This document shows, in pieces, positions 1 through 5,789 of a DNA stretch of 5,881 bases. A program made the translations under genes and the position numbers. Under the pieces are notes generated by a model, which worked only from the letters and a program-made list of their open reading frames with translations, was not told the origin of the DNA and did no database searches. Positions within the stretch are counted from its first letter, which is position 1. Every line of letters begins with the position of its first letter. Origin of the DNA: Bdellovibrionaceae bacterium UBA2351 (GTDB taxonomy: Bacteria; Bdellovibrionota; Bdellovibrionia; Bdellovibrionales; Bdellovibrionaceae); assembly GCA_002344565.1 (NCBI GenBank), contig DDTZ01000003.1, positions 1 through 5,881 of the forward strand, given 5' to 3'.

Positions 1-624
1 AAAATGAGCATCATGTTAAGCGCGGATACATCATTAATTGCTGACCTGCGCGTAAATGCAGATGGCTCGGACATGGTTTCAACAAAAGTTATTTGTGGTG
101 ATTTAAAAGATCCAAGTGAAATCAAAGATACTAACATTGCTAATCCAGACAAGTTAACGGCTGTAACAAGTATGATTTTATTTAACAACTCATCGATCGT
201 GGCTGACCTAAGTGTGAATACTGGCGATAAAACGGTAAAACCAAAAACGTATATGTTATCCTGCAATAGTGGATCGAGCGTAAAAGCGTCTGATTACCTA
301 GATGCTAACGGCGCGTCTAAAGAAAAAGTAATCGAAGTTAAGCAATTAAAAGCAGGACAACAAACGTTTGAATTAATCTCTAAAGGTTCAAGCACAGAAA
401 AAGGTCTTTTGACTTCGTTTGAGTGCAGCAAAGATGACGACATCTTGAAAAATACAGTTAAATCTGTTGGCAAAAAAGCAGCTAATCGTATCCGCCTAAG
501 AGTCGGTTCATCAGTATTAGTTCACCGCGCGGTGGATGTTAAAGAGGGCGAAAAGAAAATCAAGGAATTAGGTACAGACGCGCAAAAAGAAGTTAAATTC
601 AGCGTGGTGTCGTGCAACGGTTAG
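1..624 (+). CDS. 3' part of a lysine-rich repeat protein with Cys-terminated units (5' end outside window)
   Basis: The frame is open from base 1 to the TAG at 622-624. An ATG at position 4 gives 206 residues, but it has no visible ribosome binding site or signal peptide and it falls inside a repeat unit, so I infer that the gene begins to the left of the window. Numbering from that ATG, residues 2-31 (SIMLSADTSLIADLRVN ... VIC) resemble residues 56-87 (SMILFNNSSIVADLSVN ... LSC). Further units are less clear, but the four cysteines at 31, 87, 141 and 204 are spaced 56, 54 and 63 apart, each at the end of a beta-like stretch. This suggests about four tandem small beta domains. The protein is rich in Lys, Ser and Val, has no membrane segment, and could be secreted or periplasmic. 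I do not recognise the family. A terminator follows 25 bases after the stop, so this is the last gene of its transcript and is separate from the rhs unit. Confidence 0.75.
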   Translation, partial: KMSIMLSADTSLIADLRVNADGSDMVSTKVICGDLKDPSEIKDTNIANPDKLTAVTSMILFNNSSIVADLSVNTGDKTVKPKTYMLSCNSGSSVKASDYLDANGASKEKVIEVKQLKAGQQTFELISKGSSTEKGLLTSFECSKDDDILKNTVKSVGKKAANRIRLRVGSSVLVHRAVDVKEGEKKIKELGTDAQKEVKFSVVSCNG

Positions 625-649
625 TTTAGATAGTTAAATGAAAATAGCG

Positions 650-680
650 AAAGGCGATGTGATGAACATCGCCTTTTTTT
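650..680 (+). terminator. Rho-independent terminator after the first gene
   Basis: The arms GGCGATGT (653-660) and ACATCGCC (666-673) form a perfect 8-bp stem around a GATGA loop. Flanking AAA/TTT can extend the stem to 11 bp. A run of seven T follows (674-680), then ATTTTAT. Placement just after the stop at 624 and the T-rich right side show that it acts on the + strand. Confidence 0.9.
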
Positions 681-704
681 ATTTTATATGAGCTAGATAA
701 CTCA

Positions 705-945
705 TGCTATTGCCGAGCCATATTTCACAATGAACTGCGCTGCTATAGCGATGAAATGTCGACGCAGCTGGCGGAACTGCACGAAGCCGGCGGAAAAACG
801 TTCCGAGCATTAGTCGACATTCTAACAGTGGGGATGAAAAGCAAGGATTTCAAAAGAGCCGATTTTGCCGTGGTCGCGCGATTGAGAATCATTTGAGGTT
901 TATTGAGCCTTTGGTCCGGGGCGTTTGACTGAGGCGATTACCTAA
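705..945 (+). pseudogene. Decayed coding remnant with two apparent frameshifts, unknown product
   Basis: This stretch is richer in G+C than its surroundings (34 of 60 bases in 751-810) and reads like protein, but no single frame covers it. One frame runs to TGA at 894-896 and includes MSTQLAELHEAGG and KSKDFKRADFAVVAR (an ATG at 756 would give 46 residues, without a ribosome binding site). From 881 the next frame gives IENHLRFIEPLVRG, and from 922 the third gives RLTEAIT and TAA at 943-945. Adding one base near 880 and one near 921 joins all three into one continuous plausible C-terminus. I infer the tail of a gene damaged by two single-base losses, perhaps left by an earlier insertion or rearrangement. 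The family is not recognised, and chance open frames cannot be excluded. Confidence 0.4.
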
Positions 946-979
946 TTTTTTAAATCAATTAAAATAATTTATAAACTAT

Positions 980-1008
980 TTGACTTCAATTAAGGTAGCG
1001 CCAAATAT
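980..1008 (+). promoter_or_regulatory. Candidate promoter for the rhs-immunity unit
   Basis: A TTGACT hexamer at 980-985 matches the -35 consensus in five of six positions. It is followed after 17 bases by a weak -10 candidate, AAATAT (1003-1008). The 35 bases upstream (about 944-979) are almost pure A/T, as in an UP element. A transcript from here would start near 1015, downstream of or very near the ATG at 1017 and well before the preferred start at 1044. The -10 is poor, so this is tentative. Confidence 0.35.
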
Positions 1009-1030
1009 CTATTGAAATGGAAAGTCAAAC

Positions 1031-1038
1031 AGAAGGGG
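1031..1038 (+). promoter_or_regulatory. Ribosome binding site that sets the rhs start at 1044
   Basis: AGAAGGGG lies five bases before ATG 1044 (an in-frame GTG at 1041 is also possible). The ATG at 1017 has no such purine-rich site and would add nine polar residues in front of the signal peptide. This decides the start in favour of 1044. Confidence 0.65.
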
Positions 1039-1043
1039 TTGTG

Positions 1044-4000
1044 ATGGGTAAAATATTTTTTTTGCTTTTGGTGGTAAGCAGTGTGTATTTCGAAACTCAA
1101 GGGGCTCCTAAGAGGACTAAATCTCAATATTACCAAGTTCCTGGGCCTTACCGCGTGGGGGCTGTTGACGATGTAACGGTTACTATGTGTCATGATATCC
1201 ACGGTGCAATCACGGGTACTGCATCATTTTCATCTGACTCTCCAGATATCACATTGGCTTCACATACCTGCAATAATTTTAATATGTCTGAAACGAATTG
1301 CTGTTCAGCTACATTCCACATAAATGTCACCTTTGAAGGATCCAATACTGGGACTATCGAGATACCTTATTTCGAAGGTACTTATTTGGCAGGCAAATTA
1401 CACTGGGGAGTAATATATGAATCGATAGATCCGTCTATAGGCACTCTTTGTTCAATTAAGAAGCCGGGGTCAATATTAAACATCAATAATGGTTCGGTGG
1501 GTGAGGTCATTCCAATTGTCGGCGCCCCTTTTGAATTAGTATATAGTTCCGACTTTTCTTCGGATTTTACGACTAGTTTGCCGATGTTGAAGAATCCGTT
1601 TTTTGGGCCGTCCATGTGGATGCCATCTATACAGTCTTATTATGACGTCTCGAAAAAACGTTTATTTATGGGTTCTGGTGTGGCGGTTTATTCCGAAAGT
1701 AAAATTCTTTCCAATGGAAACTTATTTGTTGTTTCACCTAAGCAAGACGAAGCCTATATCTTTTCGCCATCTGGGAAACACCTGCAAACTCAATCAACTT
1801 TGACTGGCTACGTAAAATACAGTTTTAATTACGATGTTGCTACTTCCAAGTTGAAGTCCATAGTTGATGCGTTTGGAAATCAGACGAATTTTTATTATAA
1901 TGGTTTGGGTGCATTGACAGGAATCACAGCTCCTTATGGACAGGTTACAAATATATCCTCAAATGCAAATGGACTGATTGCGTCAGTTACGAATCCAAAA
2001 AACGAAGCTTTCTATTTTACGTATAAGTCAGGAACAGAACTTTTGGAAACGGTAACGTTTCCAAATGGAAAGATATCTACATTTTTATATGACGCTTATG
2101 GGAAGTTAACAAGTGACTCCAATACTGGTGGAAGCTTAGGTACCATTACTCGAACAGCAAACGGTACCAGTGATGCGATCACTCAAACATCAAGTCTAGG
2201 TCGGGTGACCACGTTTCAAACCGGCAAAGCGTCGAAAGAATATTCATATGGTAGTGAACAAACGCTTTTTGGCGGCGTATTTTCTACCACAGAAACCGGG
2301 AGCGGTGTTAACCGATTTACGCCTTATTCTTCAACAACAACCTCAACTGTAAACGATGAGCGATTTGGTAATTTACATAAGCGTTTGTCTAGTTCAACTG
2401 TAACTATTAACGGTACGTCGCGATTAACTTCATATTCTCAGGTCGTGTCCACAAATGCACCCTCAGATTTTTTTTCCTACTCATCGATCACAAATACAGC
2501 CACCACTAACGGAAAGTCTTCGACACAGGTTTACGACGCGATAACGCGTACGAATACATTTACGTCCCCACTAGGAAAAACAGCCACTTTTACATTGGAT
2601 TCATTCGAAAGACCTGTGAGCAGTGCAATTGGCAATGATATAGCAACTACCTATAACTATGATGGTGATGGGCGTTTAGCCGGATCTATACAAGGAATTA
2701 AAAACCAAAAAACATATGTGTACAATTCCTCTGGATTAGTTTCTTCAGTTACGAACTCGCGCGGCGAGGTAATATCGTACAGTTACGATATGGCTGGGCG
2801 AGTTACACAGGTGTTTCTACCAGATTTGCGTGTAATTGGGTATTCTTACGATGCCCATGGGAACCTAGCTAGCATTACGCCTCCTGGTAGACCGACTCAT
2901 AATTTTTGGTATAATTTATTTGATAAAGTTTCGAAATACTTGCCGCCTAGTTTGGTTGGCGTAGTTTCAAAGGATACTGTCTACACGTATAATTCAGAAA
3001 AACAATTGACCCAAATTGTTCGGCCGGATGGACCGCCCGTGGATTTTATATATAGTGCTACAACAGGGCTTTTAATCTCATCAGGAAATTCCTTTGGACG
3101 TTTCGCCTACACCTACAAGCCTAATTCAGATCAGTGGGATGTGGTTTCTTCGCCAGATGACTACAACAATACATTTTCATGGTATGGTAAAGAAATGAAG
3201 ACGGATGCCCAAAGGCAAACTTCATCAAATCTGCTTTTCGGTAAAACAACAATAGGTTTTGATTCAGAACATCGGCCTAGTTCCCGAACTATTCAAGGAC
3301 GGTCATCGGCAACTACCTATACTAGAAGCACAGTTTATAACAATGATGGCTCACCGACCCAGATAGGTTCTTTGAATTTAACGTATAGTCATCCTTCTGG
3401 TCGACTAAGCACAACGTCCCTAGATAAAATTTCTGACGCAAGGACGTACGACGGTTATGGTTACTTAGCTACCTATACAGCTACCTATACGCCGATATCT
3501 GGTACGCCGGTCGTTTTATACAGTTACGCTTTATCCCGAGACATAGGCAGCCGCATTAGTGGAAAAACTGAAACCGTGCAAGGTGTAACCGACACGTATG
3601 TGTATTCATATGATATCGCAGGTAGGCTGACACAAGTTTTAAAAAATGGATCTGTCTATAGTTCGTATGTATATGATTCCAACGGAAACCGCATCAGTGG
3701 TTTAACAGGTGGTGTCCCGTTCACATCAACTTTTGATGATCAAGACCGGCTCTTAACATACAACTCAAAAACCTATTCCTACAACGCGAATGGGGAGCTT
3801 ATACAAGTACAAGTGACTCCAACAACTCAGAATCTTTACACATACGATTTCTTTGGAAAACTGAAGCAAACAACATTAACCAATGGTGTTGTTCTGTCTT
3901 ATTCGTATGATGGTTTAGGACGAAGGATTAGAAAGATGGAGAACTCAACATTTAAATATCATTATCTATATGAGGAAGGTGAGCGCATTGCCGCCCATGT

Positions 4001-4730
4001 AAATAACTCAGGTGTTATACAAAAGGAATATGTCTATGGAGAACATGTAAATTCAGCAGATTATATTATAGTCGGAGCAATTAAATATAGAATTATAAAA
4101 GATCATTTAGGATCGCCAAGACTTGTTGTGAACACGACTGACGGCACTGTTTCACAACGAATGGATTACAATGATCTGGGAAAAGTTACTAGTGATACAA
4201 ATCAAGGCTTTCAACATTTTGGTTTTGCAGGCGGTATTTATGATGGGCAATCGAAGTTGGTGAAATTCGGCGCGAGGGATTATGATCCTGAGACTGGTCG
4301 ATGGACGAGTAAAGATCCGATTGGGTTTGATGGCGGTGATACGAATTTGTATGGATATGTAATTAATGACCCTGTGAATTTGGTTGATCCAGAGGGTACA
4401 TTTCCTTTAGCAGCAGCGGCTGCCTTTGCAGGTGCTTATCTTCTTTCTTCGCAAACTGATACACCAGATGCTGCAACTAATGAATTGTGGCAAGTTCCTT
4501 TGGCAGGGTTAACGGCTGGAGCCGTTGTGGAAGGCGCTGGCGCAATGTGTGCAGTTGCAAATTCAAATAGATTTATTCGAGTGGGAGAAGGTAAGTTTCC
4601 TGTTCCATTTAGTAAAAGAATTTCCATTGGCGGCGAAAAAGGCAAAAAATTCGAGATTGGAATATCCCCTAAAGGAAGAATTGATGTGAAAATTGGTTCT
4701 GAACGATATACTATCAGAAAAGGAAACTGA
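1044..4730 (+). CDS. Exported Rhs/YD-repeat polymorphic toxin with variable C-terminal tip
   Basis: This encodes a 1228-residue protein from ATG 1044. Residues 1-20 (MGKIFFLLLVVSSVYFETQG) form a Sec-type signal peptide. Residues 21-140 form a beta-rich domain with Cys at 49, 76, 86, 87 and 136. From 142 comes GSILNINNGSVGEVIPIVG, a lead-in typical of YD proteins. About two dozen YD repeats fill roughly 255-1015 (for example YSYDMAGRVTQV, YSYDAHGNLASI, YSYDIAGRLTQV, YSYDGLGRRIRK). DHLGSPR is at 1020-1026, and the core-closing block GARDYDPETGRW ... KDPIGFDGG ... VDPEG ends at 1118. In characterised Rhs/TcC proteins these repeats build a hollow shell holding a toxin, and the closing block carries autocleavage residues; R1078, D1091 and D1115 occupy the expected places. 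The variable part is 1119-1228: an Ala-rich hydrophobic stretch, a linker, and a basic tip of about 53 residues (1176-1228) that I cannot assign. There is no PAAR or VgrG-like N-terminus. The stop is 16 bases before the presumed immunity gene, which indicates co-transcription. The toxin role is inferred from architecture; the Rhs assignment is secure. Confidence 0.93.
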   Translation: MGKIFFLLLVVSSVYFETQGAPKRTKSQYYQVPGPYRVGAVDDVTVTMCHDIHGAITGTASFSSDSPDITLASHTCNNFNMSETNCCSATFHINVTFEGSNTGTIEIPYFEGTYLAGKLHWGVIYESIDPSIGTLCSIKKPGSILNINNGSVGEVIPIVGAPFELVYSSDFSSDFTTSLPMLKNPFFGPSMWMPSIQSYYDVSKKRLFMGSGVAVYSESKILSNGNLFVVSPKQDEAYIFSPSGKHLQTQSTLTGYVKYSFNYDVATSKLKSIVDAFGNQTNFYYNGLGALTGITAPYGQVTNISSNANGLIASVTNPKNEAFYFTYKSGTELLETVTFPNGKISTFLYDAYGKLTSDSNTGGSLGTITRTANGTSDAITQTSSLGRVTTFQTGKASKEYSYGSEQTLFGGVFSTTETGSGVNRFTPYSSTTTSTVNDERFGNLHKRLSSSTVTINGTSRLTSYSQVVSTNAPSDFFSYSSITNTATTNGKSSTQVYDAITRTNTFTSPLGKTATFTLDSFERPVSSAIGNDIATTYNYDGDGRLAGSIQGIKNQKTYVYNSSGLVSSVTNSRGEVISYSYDMAGRVTQVFLPDLRVIGYSYDAHGNLASITPPGRPTHNFWYNLFDKVSKYLPPSLVGVVSKDTVYTYNSEKQLTQIVRPDGPPVDFIYSATTGLLISSGNSFGRFAYTYKPNSDQWDVVSSPDDYNNTFSWYGKEMKTDAQRQTSSNLLFGKTTIGFDSEHRPSSRTIQGRSSATTYTRSTVYNNDGSPTQIGSLNLTYSHPSGRLSTTSLDKISDARTYDGYGYLATYTATYTPISGTPVVLYSYALSRDIGSRISGKTETVQGVTDTYVYSYDIAGRLTQVLKNGSVYSSYVYDSNGNRISGLTGGVPFTSTFDDQDRLLTYNSKTYSYNANGELIQVQVTPTTQNLYTYDFFGKLKQTTLTNGVVLSYSYDGLGRRIRKMENSTFKYHYLYEEGERIAAHVNNSGVIQKEYVYGEHVNSADYIIVGAIKYRIIKDHLGSPRLVVNTTDGTVSQRMDYNDLGKVTSDTNQGFQHFGFAGGIYDGQSKLVKFGARDYDPETGRWTSKDPIGFDGGDTNLYGYVINDPVNLVDPEGTFPLAAAAAFAGAYLLSSQTDTPDAATNELWQVPLAGLTAGAVVEGAGAMCAVANSNRFIRVGEGKFPVPFSKRISIGGEKGKKFEIGISPKGRIDVKIGSERYTIRKGN
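2042..2065 (+). repeat. Perfect 10-bp inverted repeat with GUAA tetraloop inside rhs
   Basis: The arms TTTGGAAACG (2042-2051) and CGTTTCCAAA (2056-2065) are exact reverse complements around GTAA (2052-2055). In RNA this would be a hairpin capped by a GNRA-type tetraloop. It lies within YD-repeat coding sequence and has no T-run, so it is not a terminator. Function, if any, is unknown. Confidence 0.6.
3467..3490 (+). repeat. Tandem 12-bp duplication inside rhs (AGCTACCTATAC x2)
   Basis: Two exact adjacent copies of a 12-base unit, at 3467-3478 and 3479-3490, encode ATYTATYT in frame. A four-residue insertion in a YD repeat by replication slippage is the simple explanation. It keeps the reading frame. 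Confidence 0.8.
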
Positions 4731-4746
4731 ATCTAATTGGTAGGTA

Positions 4747-5127
4747 ATGGTGTTTAGGATCTCTTTTGGCGATGCTTCATGCAAAAAATATACAGGCAGC
4801 GAGAAATCGCTGCTTGATGTCTGTAATCTTGTCCTTGAAAAGATTCAATACTTGAAGAATTTAAGAATCGAGCAGCTAGAAAAATGGAGTAATATTGAAA
4901 CTACGGAAATAGAAGTAAATGGCAAAATAGCGACCCTTACAGTCTTTAAGGATACTGTTTCTCAAGAGAAGGCCCTTATTATAGTGCAAGCATTCTATCC
5001 TACTTGGCGATATCCAAACTACCTTTCTTTCGGCGGTGTGGGTCGTATTTTTGCGGAAGGCTTTTACATAGATACAAAAAATGAAATTAGCGACGCTAAA
5101 GATAGTGAACTGTGGCCGTATCGGTAA
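4747..5127 (+). CDS. Presumed immunity protein for the rhs C-terminal toxin
   Basis: This encodes a 126-residue soluble protein with no signal peptide or membrane segment, starting 16 bases after the rhs stop. That is the position and size of a cognate immunity protein in Rhs loci, and the role is inferred from this position. Visible features are a helical, charged N-terminal half (about 18-48: SLLDVCNLVLEKIQYLKNLR) and a beta-rich half with IEVNGKIATLTVFKD (55-69), QAFYPTWRYP (81-90), SFGGVGR (94-100) and AEGF (103-106). The compact, aromatic-rich second half looks like a conserved family, but I cannot name it. ATG 4747 has AGG only two bases upstream. GTG 4750, the next codon, would give better spacing, so the start is uncertain by one residue. 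An in-frame TAG at 4741 rules out an earlier start. The nearest downstream signal is the terminator at 5241-5268. Confidence 0.8.
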   Translation: MVFRISFGDASCKKYTGSEKSLLDVCNLVLEKIQYLKNLRIEQLEKWSNIETTEIEVNGKIATLTVFKDTVSQEKALIIVQAFYPTWRYPNYLSFGGVGRIFAEGFYIDTKNEISDAKDSELWPYR

Positions 5128-5240
5128 CCTATATGACCTATTCGTATAGTTAACTAGGATAATTAGATGTTTAATTAATTGAGATCTCTATCTAGTGAGA
5201 TTCGAAAGTTATTTCCTTAGATTTTTAAATTACATAAATT
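5128..5240 (+). other. A/T-rich intergenic stretch between immunity gene and terminator
   Basis: I see no coding frame of note here. The only structure is a weak 5-bp hairpin, ATCTC (5184-5188) with GAGAT (5197-5201), without a T-run. It is probably the 3' untranslated region of the rhs-immunity transcript. Confidence 0.5.
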
Positions 5241-5268
5241 AACGGCCGGAATCGGCCGTTTTTATTTT
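5241..5268 (+). terminator. Rho-independent terminator closing the rhs-immunity unit
   Basis: AACGGCCG (5241-5248) and CGGCCGTT (5253-5260) form a perfect 8-bp G+C-rich stem with a GAAT loop, followed by TTTATTTT (5261-5268). It lies about 113 bases after the immunity stop and 7 bases before the first possible start of the orphan module, so it separates the two transcriptionally. Confidence 0.9.
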
Positions 5269-5275
5269 GTGAGTT

Positions 5276-5788
5276 TTGAAATTCTCTTATCGTGATACGG
5301 CCGTTAGAAGCTTCGGTGCAAGAGATTATGATCCTGCCATCGGTCGATGGACAACTAAAGACCCAATAGGTTTTGATGGCGGTGACACGAATCTGTATGC
5401 CTATGTCGGAGGAAATCCGATGTCGTACATCGATCCAGAAGGCACATTTTTACTTCCCGTAGCCATCGGAATATTTATCGGCGCAACGTTAACTGCGACA
5501 CCGGTGGATGAGAGTTTAGGTCAATGGGGTGAGGCTCTTCGAGTTGGTGCTGGTGCTTTAATTGGTGGTGCCACGACTGCATTTATGTATGGTACTGAAT
5601 TTGTGATTGGTGGCTGGCGCCTTGCACCTTTTGGAAATAGAACTGGTGGTTTGAATAATCAGCTTCCGCACTATCATCGCAGGGTAGTAAACCCATTAAC
5701 CAACGAAACAATTCCTGGACAAGGTATTGGTAGACATAGACCATGGGATACGAAGAGCACTGATAAAACTTTTTGCGAGAGATTTTAA
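5276..5788 (+). CDS. Orphan rhs C-terminal toxin module (5'-truncated, probably silent)
   Basis: The open frame begins after TGA 5270-5272. The only early start is TTG 5276, which gives 170 residues, and no ribosome binding site precedes it. Rhs similarity begins at about residue 12, SFGARDYDP. Over 47 residues (SFG ... EGTF) it shares 35 with the end of the intact rhs core, including KDPIGFDGGDTNLY and DPEG; R16, D29 and D53 match the presumed autocleavage positions. After DPEG comes a hydrophobic stretch (LLPVAIGIFIGATL) and a Gly/Ala linker, as in the intact protein, and then an unrelated tip, about 115-170: WRLAPFGNRTGG, LPHYHRR, GQGIGRHRPWD and STDKTFCERF. From memory, the LPHYHRR ... 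GIGRHRPW pattern recurs at the ends of many Rhs toxins, but I cannot give a family name or activity. The paired His-rich motifs suggest catalytic or metal-binding residues (inference). With no signal peptide or shell it cannot be delivered by itself. It fits a reserve cassette for tip replacement. Confidence 0.85.
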   Translation: MKFSYRDTAVRSFGARDYDPAIGRWTTKDPIGFDGGDTNLYAYVGGNPMSYIDPEGTFLLPVAIGIFIGATLTATPVDESLGQWGEALRVGAGALIGGATTAFMYGTEFVIGGWRLAPFGNRTGGLNNQLPHYHRRVVNPLTNETIPGQGIGRHRPWDTKSTDKTFCERF

Positions 5789-5789
5789 A

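Noticed and set aside
1017..1043. ATG at 1017 as the rhs start
   Set aside because: It has no ribosome binding site, lies almost on the likely transcription start, and would put nine polar residues in front of the signal peptide. ATG 1044 has AGAAGGGG at good spacing.
990..1202. Antisense open frame over the rhs 5' end
   Set aside because: It is a shadow of the real gene on the other strand, with no start signals and no protein-like composition.
1382..1615. Antisense open frame within rhs
   Set aside because: It lies wholly inside well-supported rhs coding sequence and has no features of its own.
1603..1803. Second forward frame within rhs
   Set aside because: It overlaps rhs in another frame. 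The rhs frame is continuous and has clear motifs on both sides.
4436..4784. Two antisense open frames over the rhs C-terminus and the immunity start
   Set aside because: They overlap the toxin tip and immunity gene antisense. No ribosome binding site, promoter or recognisable motif.
5184..5201. Hairpin ATCTC/GAGAT after the immunity gene
   Set aside because: It has only 5 bp with an 8-base loop and no T-run. The stronger hairpin at 5241-5260 is the terminator.
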